DNA from: Scandinavium sp002470465 | GTDB lineage: Bacteria > Pseudomonadota > Gammaproteobacteria > Enterobacterales > Enterobacteriaceae | DNA length: 64,000 nucleotides | Reading direction: 5' to 3' | NCBI RefSeq assembly: GCF_040750395.1 | Contig: NZ_JBFLVD010000011.1 | Location: 186,001 to 250,000 of the forward strand | Shown here: positions 35,741 through 43,060 of the stretch, piece after piece | How positions within the stretch are numbered: position 1 is the stretch's first letter | Layout: every line of letters begins with the position of its first letter | Made by a program: the position numbers and the translations under genes | The notes under the pieces: model-generated | What the model was told of the DNA's origin: nothing | Seen by the model: only the letters and a program-made list of their open reading frames with translations | The model's database searches: none

Positions 35741-36559
35741 CTATTTCCCCAGGCTGTCGAGCAGTTGCTCCACCGCCGGGTTAGCCAGCGACTGGGCGGC
35801 ATAGCAGATGCCGATCCGGCGCATCATCGGATAGCCCGGCAGCGGACGTGATGCCAGAGAGCAGCGCGATTCCACAAGGCAAACTGGCGCGATCGTGATA
35901 CCAAACCCGGCTTCCACCAGATCCAGCGCCAGCGAGAAATTGCCCGCATGAGCGCCGGGTTTGTCAGCAGAATGACCGTAAAACGGCAGGAAGCGCTGGT
36001 GGGATTCATGCTCTGGCGCCATTACCCACGTCTGATGATGCAGCTCTTCGGGCAGCAGCTCTTCCGTCTGGCCGACCGCATGCCCCGCAGGATAGGCCAG
36101 AACGTAGCTCTCTTCATACAGCGGAAAGAAAAGCTCATCTTCACAGCGCAAATTGTCGCAGCCTAAGCGAACATCGCCGGTGCAGCCGGGCAGAAGCGTC
36201 AGCAGCATGCCGGAGGTATCTTCCGAGGTCTTCGCCAGCAGGTCGGTCAAAAACGACGAGGCGATGTCTTCCTCAATACCGATATGCAGCGGCAGTTTGT
36301 CCTGCCGTTTGCGAAAGCGCGACACCAGGCCGGACATATCATCAATCATCCTCCGCGCGTGCGGATAGAGCACCCGTGCGTCTTCCGTCACCTCAACGCC
36401 GCGACTTTTGCGGATGAACAACGAGATGCTTAAGTCCTCTTCCAGCGCCTTGATGGTGGCAGAGAGTGCAGGCTGTGTAAGACTTAACTGTTGAGCCGCG
36501 CGGGTGATGTTACGTTCTTCAAACACGCGGATGAATGCAGTGAGCTGACGCTTATCCAT
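35741..36559 (-). CDS. LysR-family regulator, short form
   Basis: 272 residues, about 25-30 fewer than a usual LysR protein. The N-terminal helix-turn-helix is complete (MDKRQLTAFIRVFEERNITR, RAAQQLSLTQPALSATIKAL). The effector domain seems to lack part of the first lobe: after HIGIEEDIASSFLTDLLAKTSE it reaches DVRLGCDN quickly. The second lobe (LALDLVEAGFGITIAPVCLV) is normal. Divergent from the SDR gene, its likely target. The stop touches the deaminase stop. Confidence 0.88.
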   Translation of the reverse strand: MDKRQLTAFIRVFEERNITRAAQQLSLTQPALSATIKALEEDLSISLFIRKSRGVEVTEDARVLYPHARRMIDDMSGLVSRFRKRQDKLPLHIGIEEDIASSFLTDLLAKTSEDTSGMLLTLLPGCTGDVRLGCDNLRCEDELFFPLYEESYVLAYPAGHAVGQTEELLPEELHHQTWVMAPEHESHQRFLPFYGHSADKPGAHAGNFSLALDLVEAGFGITIAPVCLVESRCSLASRPLPGYPMMRRIGICYAAQSLANPAVEQLLDSLGK

Positions 36560-36666
36560 AGAATTTTATTATGACAGTGAAAAAAACAAACCATTTTTCA
36601 CCAAATCGCAAAGGATTTAAAGTGCAGTTCGACGTTAAAGATAAATTAAACTTATGAGGCACATCT

Positions 36667-37401
36667 ATGAGTACGGCGACTAAACCTTTGGTTGTGATTA
36701 CGGGTGCAAGTTCTGGCATCGGTCTGTCGACGGCGAAACTGCTCTCGAGCCGTGGCCACGCGTTGCTGCTGCTGGCGCGTCGCGTGGAGAGTATGGATGC
36801 GCTGAACCTGCCAAATACCCTGTGCTGCGCGGTGGACGTAACCGATCGTCAGGCGTTTGCCGATGCGGTGAAAAAGGCCGAAGCGAAGTTTGGGCCGGTG
36901 GACGCACTGGTGAACAACGCCGGTGTGATGCTGCTTGGCAACATCGAACAGCAGAACCCAAATGAGTGGGAGCAGATGCTGGACGTGAACGTCAAAGGCC
37001 TGCTCAACGGCGTACATGCCGTGACCAGCGGCATGATTGAGCGCAAAGCGGGTACCATTATCAACATCAGTTCCGTAGCGGGCCGCAAGACCTTCCCGAA
37101 TCATACCGTTTATGTCGGTACCAAATTTGCCGTTCACGGGATGTCGGAAAATTTGCGTGAAGAGCTTTCGCCGCACAACGTCCGCGTCGTTGTTATCGCC
37201 CCGGGTGCTGTGGAAACCGAGCTGCTGAGCCATACCACCAGTGACGATATCAAAGCGGGTTATCAGGCCTGGAAACAGGATATGGGCGGCAAAGTGCTGG
37301 CACCGGAAGATATCGCTCACGCGATTGAGTATGCCTATTCCCAGCCGCAGTACGTCTGTATTCGTGAGATTGTACTGGCCGCGACCCGTCAGGGCACCTG
37401 A
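36667..37401 (+). CDS. SDR-family oxidoreductase
   Basis: Classical short-chain dehydrogenase, 244 residues. Cofactor loop TGASSGIG near residues 14-21, NNAGVM near 90, catalytic Ser in INISSVAG and the YxxxK pair in YVGTKFAV. The arginine pair after the second beta strand (LLLLARRVE) suggests NADP(H). Substrate unknown. Controlled most likely by the divergent short LysR gene. A GAGG site lies 8 bases before the ATG, and a terminator follows the stop. Confidence 0.88.
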   Translation: MSTATKPLVVITGASSGIGLSTAKLLSSRGHALLLLARRVESMDALNLPNTLCCAVDVTDRQAFADAVKKAEAKFGPVDALVNNAGVMLLGNIEQQNPNEWEQMLDVNVKGLLNGVHAVTSGMIERKAGTIINISSVAGRKTFPNHTVYVGTKFAVHGMSENLREELSPHNVRVVVIAPGAVETELLSHTTSDDIKAGYQAWKQDMGGKVLAPEDIAHAIEYAYSQPQYVCIREIVLAATRQGT

Positions 37402-37421
37402 GTTCGCTTCAGCACGGCAAT

Positions 37422-37448
37422 AAGCGCCCTGCGGGGCGCTTTATTTTT
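37422..37448 (+). terminator. Terminator after the SDR gene
   Basis: AAGCGCCC-TGCG-GGGCGCTT followed by TATTTTT, 20 bases after the stop. Confidence 0.85.
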
Positions 37449-37584
37449 ATCCTGCCAGTCTGCTTTCCTCGCTTTTCACTCTCCCCAATCTCCGAGTGCC
37501 TTGATCCAATTAGGAATTATCGGGTTGTTAATGACGGCGACGAAAACTAGAGTGGATCCCGGACTCAGATAAAAGGAATACACA

Positions 37585-37965
37585 ATGAAAAAGACAGCTA
37601 TCGCTATGTCCCTTCTGTTTATCGCCACCGGTGCAATGGCACAGGGTGAAATTCAGCATGCCACGGACGAAACGGTGCAGCAGGCTCACGCAGGTGCAGA
37701 CACTGCCAAAGAGAAACTGCATCAAACGGAACACCGCACACAGGAACAGATCAACAAAGCCCACAGCGACGGTTCTGCTACCGACAACATGAAGCAGAGC
37801 GGCGAGAAAGCCTGGAATCGCACCAAAGAAGGCAGCGAAAAGGCGTGGGATAAAACCAAACAGGGTTCTGAAAAGGCCTGGAACGCAACGAAAGAAGGCA
37901 GCACCAAAGCCTGGGATAAAACCAAAGCCGGTGCGGAAGATGTGAAGAAAAGCGTGACGGAATAA
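37585..37965 (+). CDS. Exported LEA-like protein with 11-residue repeats
   Basis: 126-residue hydrophilic protein with a signal peptide MKKTAIAMSLLFIATGAMAQ. Residues 70-124 are five contiguous 11-residue units: KQSGEKAWNRT, KEGSEKAWDKT, KQGSEKAWNAT, KEGSTKAWDKT, KAGAEDVKKSV. Residues 20-69 are rich in Gln, His, Glu and Lys with weaker periodicity. Amphipathic 11-mers of this type are typical of group 3 LEA and related desiccation proteins, so a periplasmic protective or surface-binding role is possible but inferred. Good ribosome site AAAGGAA. A strong terminator follows. I do not recognise a named gene. Confidence 0.85.
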   Translation: MKKTAIAMSLLFIATGAMAQGEIQHATDETVQQAHAGADTAKEKLHQTEHRTQEQINKAHSDGSATDNMKQSGEKAWNRTKEGSEKAWDKTKQGSEKAWNATKEGSTKAWDKTKAGAEDVKKSVTE

Positions 37966-37984
37966 ATCTCGTCAGCCTGACAAT

Positions 37985-38013
37985 AAAAAGCCCGCAGCGA
38001 ATGCGGGCTTTTT
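37985..38013. terminator. Bidirectional terminator
   Basis: AAAAAGCCCGCA-GCGA-TGCGGGCTTTTT between the LEA-like gene and the converging YegP-like gene. Confidence 0.9.
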
Positions 38014-38027
38014 GCTTTTCGGTAACG

Positions 38028-38216
38028 TTACACCGTTTTATCGCGCACGTCGGTGGTTGCCCCGTTTTTTTGCACTGAGGCAATGCCTTTTTGCGCCGCG
38101 GCTTTTGTGGAGTACATTTCGCTGCGGGCAATCACTTCATGGTTGGCAGCTTTCAGCACAAAGTAGTACGGTTCTTTAGACTCTTTATCGGATTTCTTTA
38201 TTTCGAAATAGCCCAT
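38028..38216 (-). CDS. Single-domain YegP-family (DUF1508) protein
   Basis: 62-residue protein with one DUF1508 unit: MGYFEIKKSDKESKEPYYFV and IARSEMYSTKAAAQKGIASV. E. coli YegP has two such units in about 110 residues, so this is a half-length member. Start at 38216 has AAGGAG 7 bases upstream. The longer frame to 38258 lacks a site. Function unknown. It lies just downstream of the kch remnant on the same strand. Confidence 0.88.
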   Translation of the reverse strand: MGYFEIKKSDKESKEPYYFVLKAANHEVIARSEMYSTKAAAQKGIASVQKNGATTDVRDKTV

Positions 38217-38289
38217 CGCTTTCTCCTTGGTTGAATATCCAACTGCTTGTATAAGCATAGATCTTCACGCCAGCGATGCCAGTTATGCT

Positions 38290-38587
38290 TCAATGGCCGT
38301 CCTGAAACAGCAATTCCATCAGGTTTCCCGTCTCCATTTTTTCCCCGCTCAGCTTTCGCGGCTGCATTTCGCTGGCAAGCGTCTGCAGCGAAAAGATAAT
38401 ATCCGGCTGAGCGCGCCTGATTTTGCTGAGATTTTTGTCCGAATTCACCAGCGCCAGAATCTTCGTATCCCCGGAAACCGCCTCTTTTGTCGCCAGGTAT
38501 CAGCGTCAGGATTGCCAGCAGCCGCCGGGGCCGGAAGAGGGCGCGTAGTGACGCTAACTTTTTAAAAAGATGACGAAGAACGTTCAT
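38290..38587 (-). pseudogene. Collapsed Kch-type potassium channel gene
   Basis: Two fragments in different frames. From 38587 about 30 codons (MNVLRHLFKKLASLRALFRP then RRLLAILTLI) look like the N-terminal start of a channel protein. From about 38499 to the TGA at 38290-38292, another frame gives about 69 codons. They contain VNSDKNLSKIRRAQPDIIFS, close to the VSDSKNLNKIKMVHPDIILS segment of the E. coli Kch RCK domain, and end MELLFQDGH. The middle (membrane helices, selectivity filter, most of RCK; about 290 codons in Kch) is missing, and the join is out of frame near 38500. The C-terminal match is convincing by eye, the N-terminal one less so. Confidence 0.65.
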
Positions 38588-38600
38588 AGAGCATCAGCCA

Positions 38601-38987
38601 TCATTTACGGTAAAGGCTGCCCTGGCCGTCCCGCGCCCGGCCCCAAAGTTCGTCGTCGCTGAGCGTGGTCTGGATCAGTTCGACGGGAGCGCCGTTGTCG
38701 TTGATCACCGCCACAAAATAGTCATCGATGGGCTCGTAAGGGCCGAGAATCACCTCTTCACCTTCAATGGCGCGGGCCAGATTATTTACCTTTAGCGCCA
38801 CGTGCGGCACGGTTTTCAACAGCGGATGCAGGGGAGAGTCGTCTGTGAAACGATGCCACTGAACGCGAAATTTTCCGGGATTATCGACGGTGTACATGCC
38901 CGCTTTTTCACTGTACACGCCTTCCGTTTTGCCGTCCTGTAACGGGATACCAAAGTGGTGAAATTCGTAGGTTACGTCTGATTTCAT
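38601..38987 (-). CDS. Glyoxalase-fold (VOC-like) protein
   Basis: 128-residue soluble protein. It begins MKSDVTYEFHHFGIPLQDGK and contains PHVALKVNNLARAIEGEEVI and GAPVELIQT, a pattern of beta-alpha-beta units with a metal-type His and Glu as in vicinal-oxygen-chelate proteins. Assignment is by fold pattern only and the substrate is unknown. Divergent from agp, with the kch remnant 13 bases after its stop. Confidence 0.7.
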   Translation of the reverse strand: MKSDVTYEFHHFGIPLQDGKTEGVYSEKAGMYTVDNPGKFRVQWHRFTDDSPLHPLLKTVPHVALKVNNLARAIEGEEVILGPYEPIDDYFVAVINDNGAPVELIQTTLSDDELWGRARDGQGSLYRK

Positions 38988-39133
38988 AGGGAAACTCCTG
39001 CCGTCCGATCTGCGTAGTATAAGGTCTTTTTCTTATACAAAGGGGAAATTGCGCCGTTTGTTGGCGGCTTCCCGGAAAATTGTCATCAATCTGTCACAAT
39101 TAATGCCGTTCATTAACGCATGAGGGTTTAGGG

Positions 39134-40381
39134 ATGAGAAAAAGCGTACTGGCCGCTGCGATAGTCGGCACCACTCTGGCAAGTTCTGGCATTCAGGCAC
39201 AGGAGGCCCCGCAGGGGTATCAGCTACAACAGGTGCTGATCATGAGCCGTCATAACCTGCGCGCGCCGCTTGCCAATAACGGCAGCGTGCTGGAGCAATC
39301 CACGCCAAACAAATGGCCTGAATGGGATGTGCCCGGGGGACAGCTCACCACCAAAGGCGGCGTGCTGGAAGTGTATATGGGCCATTACATGCGGGAATGG
39401 CTCGCGGAGCAGGGCATAGTGACGACCGGTGAATGCCCGGTACCGGGCACGGTCTATGCCTACGCCAACAGCCTGCAGCGTACCGTGGCAACGGCTCAGT
39501 TCTTCATTACGGGTGCGTTCCCGGGCTGTGACGTACCGGTCCATCACCAGGAAAAAATGGGCACTATGGACCCAACGTTTAACCCGGTGATCACCGATGA
39601 GTCTGCCGCGTTCAGCCAGCAGGCGGTGAAGGCGATGGGCGATGAACGTCAGAAAATGCACCTCGACGAGAGCTACAAGCTGCTGGAGCAAATCACCAGC
39701 TATCAGAACTCACCGTCCTGCAAAGAGAAGAAGGTTTGCTCACTGCCGGAAGGCAAGGACGAATTTATTGCGCCGTATGAGAAAGAACCGGGCGTCAATG
39801 GGCCGCTGAAGGTCGGCAATTCGCTGGTGGATGCCTTTACGCTCCAGTATTACGAAGGCTTCCCGCTCGATCAGGTGGCATGGGGACAAATCAAAACCGA
39901 CCAGCAGTGGCGCCTACTCTCTGAGCTGAAAAACGGCTATCAGGATAGTCTGTTTACCTCTCCGGCCGTGGCGCGCAACGTGGCGGCACCTCTGGTGAAA
40001 TACATCGACAAAGCGCTGGTCATGGAGGCCGCGAAGGCGCCGAAGGTGACGCTGCTGGTGGGGCATGATTCTAATATTGCCTCATTGCTGATGGCGCTGG
40101 ACTTCAAACCGTACCAGCTGCAGAACCAGTACGAACGTACGCCGATTGGCGGCAAAATCGTGTTCCAGCGCTGGCACGACACGAGCGGCAACCGCGAGCT
40201 GATGAAGATTGAGTATGTGTATCAGAGCACGGAACAGCTGCGTAACGCCGACGTACTGACGCTCAAGTCGCCGCCGCAGCGCGTGACGCTTGAGCTAAAC
40301 GGATGCCCGGTGGATGCCAATGGATTCTGTCCGGTGGATAAATTCAATGCGGTGTTGAACAGTGCCGCGACGGGAAAATAG
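39134..40381 (+). CDS. agp: Periplasmic glucose-1-phosphatase Agp
   Basis: Periplasmic histidine acid phosphatase that scavenges glucose from glucose-1-phosphate and has some phytase activity. 415 residues (413 in E. coli) with a 22-residue signal peptide ending GIQAQ. The catalytic motif is MSRHNLRAPLANNG (RHxxRxP, His about 39), and the proton donor is in LLVGHDSNIASLL (His-Asp). Own promoter. A terminator stem follows. Confidence 0.96.
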   Translation: MRKSVLAAAIVGTTLASSGIQAQEAPQGYQLQQVLIMSRHNLRAPLANNGSVLEQSTPNKWPEWDVPGGQLTTKGGVLEVYMGHYMREWLAEQGIVTTGECPVPGTVYAYANSLQRTVATAQFFITGAFPGCDVPVHHQEKMGTMDPTFNPVITDESAAFSQQAVKAMGDERQKMHLDESYKLLEQITSYQNSPSCKEKKVCSLPEGKDEFIAPYEKEPGVNGPLKVGNSLVDAFTLQYYEGFPLDQVAWGQIKTDQQWRLLSELKNGYQDSLFTSPAVARNVAAPLVKYIDKALVMEAAKAPKVTLLVGHDSNIASLLMALDFKPYQLQNQYERTPIGGKIVFQRWHDTSGNRELMKIEYVYQSTEQLRNADVLTLKSPPQRVTLELNGCPVDANGFCPVDKFNAVLNSAATGK

Positions 40382-40397
40382 ATTGAGCTGAAAGTAA

Positions 40398-40421
40398 ACT
40401 CCCCCGCGGGAGCGGGGGAGT
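40398..40421. terminator. Terminator stem between agp and yccJ
   Basis: ACTCCCCCGC-GGGA-GCGGGGGAGT, a perfect 10-bp stem between converging stops. The T-rich tail (TTTACTTTC) is on the minus strand, so it best serves yccJ. Confidence 0.7.
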
Positions 40422-40430
40422 AAGTTAAGG

Positions 40431-40658
40431 TCACACGTTTTTACGTTCGATAGTTTGTTCGCCCCAGAAGAGCGAGTCTTTATCGGTTCGCCCAAAAGCC
40501 AGCGACAGCACTTCGTCGTTGCCTTCTTCCCAGATTTTCTCTGCCAGTTTTTCGTCGTATTTTGCCACTTCAAAAATGGCTTCCGCGATTTCGGGTGAGG
40601 TGTTACGCAGGGTGGCCCATTCGCCAACGTGATGCGCTTTTGATTCCTGTGTAGGCAT
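40431..40658 (-). CDS. yccJ: YccJ family protein
   Basis: Small soluble protein of unknown function, 75 residues as in E. coli. Sequence MPTQESKAHHVGEWATLRNT and YDEKLAEKIWEEGNDEVLSL. It follows wrbA by 21 bases on the same strand and is cotranscribed with it, under RpoS control in E. coli. Confidence 0.93.
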   Translation of the reverse strand: MPTQESKAHHVGEWATLRNTSPEIAEAIFEVAKYDEKLAEKIWEEGNDEVLSLAFGRTDKDSLFWGEQTIERKNV

Positions 40659-40679
40659 GTCTTTCCTCCTGACGGAAGG

Positions 40680-41285
40680 TTAAGCGTTAAGTTTTACGGC
40701 CAGTTCCGCAACATGTTTACCCTGATAGCGGGCAATCGCCAGCTCTTCCTGGCTTGGCTGACGGGAACCGTCGCCGCCTGCGATGGTCGTCGCGCCATAG
40801 GGCGTACCGCCGCGCACCTGAGAAACGTCAAACAGCTCCTGCGCGCGATAGCCGATGGGCACAATTACCATGCCGTGATGGGCGAGGGTCGTCCAGGTGG
40901 AGCTGATGGTGTGTTCCTGGCCGCCGCCGGTACCCGTAGAGCTAAAGACGCTACCGAGTTTGCCGTATAAAGCGCCCGAGGCCCACAGGCCGCCGGTTTG
41001 ATCGAGGAAGGTACGCATTTGTCCGGCCATATTGCCAAAGCGGGTTGGCGTACCAAAGATGATGGCATCATAGTCTGACAGCTCCTGCGGCGTGGCCACC
41101 GGCGCGGTGTGGGTTTTGCCTCCGGCTTTCGCGAAGACCTCCGCTGACATGGTTTCCGGCACGCGTTTCACGGTGACCTCTGCGCCATCAACGCCGCTTG
41201 CTCCTTCGGCAACGGCCTTCGCCATTGTTTCAATGTGTCCGTACATGGAATAGTAAAGAACCAAAATTTTAGCCTTTCCACTCAT
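40680..41285 (-). CDS. wrbA: NAD(P)H:quinone oxidoreductase WrbA
   Basis: Tetrameric flavodoxin-like FMN enzyme that reduces quinones by two electrons, protecting against redox cycling. Start at MSGKAKILVLYYSMYGHIET (41285), with GGAGAG upstream, gives 201 residues (198 in E. coli). The longer frame to 41345 lies in the promoter. The FMN phosphate loop is YYSMYGHIETMAKAV, ring contacts PTRFGNMAGQMRTFLDQTGG. First gene of wrbA-yccJ. Confidence 0.96.
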   Translation of the reverse strand: MSGKAKILVLYYSMYGHIETMAKAVAEGASGVDGAEVTVKRVPETMSAEVFAKAGGKTHTAPVATPQELSDYDAIIFGTPTRFGNMAGQMRTFLDQTGGLWASGALYGKLGSVFSSTGTGGGQEHTISSTWTTLAHHGMVIVPIGYRAQELFDVSQVRGGTPYGATTIAGGDGSRQPSQEELAIARYQGKHVAELAVKLNA

Positions 41286-41805
41286 AGCGTTACTCTCCGT
41301 TTTTACACTGTGTTTTCTAAAGATACTCCTCAAAGTGTTGGTCACATCCCTGTTCCGGTCAACTTTCTGGCAGGAAATTGCACTGGCCTGCTGGCTCCGG
41401 GATGCCTTGAGGAAGCGTCGCCAGATGAGGGTGTATTTAATGGGATAAGGCCATCGCTTATTAAAGGGCTGTGATCTTACGCTTTATGGCGAAGCGCTAC
41501 GAATTAACTATTAATAATCATGTATTTATATATAAATAACGTAACGATTGTCTTGTCGCACTTTGACACACTTTCGTTTTCGTTTTTTTCGTAAGTCATA
41601 AGAAGCGCTTATCAGACACGCAGCGGTAATCCCATACTTTTGGCCTGGCGCATGTTGCAGAATATTACCAACTGCTGGAGGAATAATTGGCATCCACTAA
41701 GCTTAGTTCCACGCGGCAGAAAACAGGGCTTTGGCCCGGCTCGCGTAGTGGAATCTTCCACATTCACGTAATGCAATATGATGTCTGTACAACCGGAGGT
41801 CGGTA
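41286..41805. other. 520-base intergenic region between wrbA and ymdF
   Basis: No gene recognised. It must hold the divergent wrbA and ymdF promoters. 41500-41595 is strongly AT-rich and contains a perfect 16-base palindrome TATTTATATATAAATA at 41523-41538. A 39-codon frame with a GGAGGAAT stretch inside (start near 41651) is seen but has no supporting features. Confidence 0.6.
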
Positions 41806-41982
41806 ATGGCAAACCATCGTGGCGGTTCAGGTAATTTTGCTGAAGACCGCGAAAGAGCATCAGAAGCAGGTCGTAAAGGTGGCCAGCACAGCGGGGGGAA
41901 CTTTAAAAACGATCCCCAGCGCGCGTCCGAAGCTGGTAAAAAAGGGGGTAAAAACAGCCACGGCAGCAACCGCAACAGCTAG
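41806..41982 (+). CDS. ymdF: KGG-repeat stress protein YmdF
   Basis: 58-residue, highly hydrophilic protein of the con-10/KGG family, whose members (YmdF, YciG) are general-stress proteins under RpoS in E. coli. The start MANHRGGSGNFAEDRERASE and the two KGG motifs (AGRKGGQHSGGNF and AGKKGGKNSHG), each after a RASEAG block, are diagnostic. CCGGAGG lies 7 bases before the ATG. A terminator follows. It keeps its E. coli place after wrbA, but the rut operon that should follow is missing. Confidence 0.95.
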   Translation: MANHRGGSGNFAEDRERASEAGRKGGQHSGGNFKNDPQRASEAGKKGGKNSHGSNRNS

Positions 41983-42029
41983 CGCTCAGATGCCGTAAGA
42001 GGGGGTTAACCATGTCTCCTCTCTCCCTG

Positions 42030-42057
42030 CCGCCGGTGAAGACCGGCGGTTTTTTTA
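42030..42057 (+). terminator. ymdF terminator
   Basis: CCGCCGGT-GAAG-ACCGGCGG followed by eight T. Confidence 0.92.
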
Positions 42058-42115
42058 TTGCAGCCGTCTCCGGGAATCTGCACACTGATGGGCTGAATGT
42101 CATCCCGGCGGTACT

Positions 42116-43051
42116 ATGTCCTTTCTTTCACGCTATCAATTCTCGGTAAAGCCTCAGGAGGCGCTCCTGATTGTCATCACCATGTTCTGGGGTGGCACTT
42201 TCCTTGCAGTGCAGTACGCGGTTACCCTGAGCGATCCGTTTTTCTTTGTCGGTCTGCGATTTGCTACGGCGGCGATAGCGGTTGGCCTGCTCTCATTGCG
42301 TTCACTACGTGGAATGACGTGGCTTGAGCTAAAAGCGGGCGTGGCGATTGGTGTTGCGATCGCGTTCGGCTACAGCCTGCAAACCTGGGGACTACAGTCC
42401 ATCTCCAGCAGTAAATCGGCGTTTATCACCGCGATGTATGTGCCGCTGGTGCCGCTGCTGCAATGGCTTTGTCTCGGGAGAATGCCTGGGCTGATGTCCT
42501 GCGTCGGGATTGCGCTGGCCTTCGTTGGCCTGATCTTACTCGCCGGACCGGAAGGCAATCTGCTGGCGCTGGGGGCAGGGGAACTCATTACGCTTGCGGG
42601 CGCGGTTGCCATTGCCGCGGAAATTATTCTGATTAGCGCCTGGGCCGGAAAAGTCGACGTAAAGCGCGTGACGGTCGTGCAGTTGGCTACGGCGTCGCTG
42701 GTTGCCTTCAGTATGATGATACCGGCGGGCGAATCGGTGCCGTCCTTCTCGCCGGGCCTGCTGGTGGTGGCGCTGGGGCTGGGTATTTTCAGTGCGATTA
42801 TTCAGGTGGTGATGAACTGGGCACAGCGCAGCGTCTCGCCGACCCGCGCAACGGTTATCTATACGGGGGAGCCTGTCTGGGCGGGCATTTTTGGCCGTAT
42901 GGCGGGAGAGCGTTTGCCGATGCTGGCGCTGCTCGGCGCTGCGTTTATCGTCGCAGGCGTGCTGGTCAGCGAGCTGAAATTCAAAAAGAAAAAAGCCGCT
43001 TTGCCGGAAGGGCCGGAAGGGAATGACAACGCCTGTGCGGAACAGGAATAA
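42116..43051 (+). CDS. EamA/DMT-family transporter
   Basis: 311-residue inner-membrane transporter with ten predicted helices in two EamA repeats. The first begins LLIVITMFWGGTFLAVQYAV with the motif LQTWGLQSISSSKSAFITAM. The second holds VMNWAQRSVSPTRATVIYTG and EPVWAGIFGRMAGE. The tail is charged and cytoplasmic. The substrate cannot be told from sequence. It ends 9 bases before rutR, on the same strand, so the two may form one transcript. It occupies the place of rutABCDEFG in E. coli. Confidence 0.88.
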   Translation: MSFLSRYQFSVKPQEALLIVITMFWGGTFLAVQYAVTLSDPFFFVGLRFATAAIAVGLLSLRSLRGMTWLELKAGVAIGVAIAFGYSLQTWGLQSISSSKSAFITAMYVPLVPLLQWLCLGRMPGLMSCVGIALAFVGLILLAGPEGNLLALGAGELITLAGAVAIAAEIILISAWAGKVDVKRVTVVQLATASLVAFSMMIPAGESVPSFSPGLLVVALGLGIFSAIIQVVMNWAQRSVSPTRATVIYTGEPVWAGIFGRMAGERLPMLALLGAAFIVAGVLVSELKFKKKKAALPEGPEGNDNACAEQE

Positions 43052-43060
43052 GGAGAGCGA

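Noticed and set aside
38198..38587. 129-codon minus-strand frame read as an intact gene
   Set aside because: Only its first 30 codons look protein-like. The rest is out of frame with the Kch-like sequence, so I describe the region as a pseudogene instead.
41651..41770. 39-codon frame upstream of ymdF
   Set aside because: No convincing ribosome site before its ATG, no similarity recognised and unusual composition. Listed only as part of the intergenic region.
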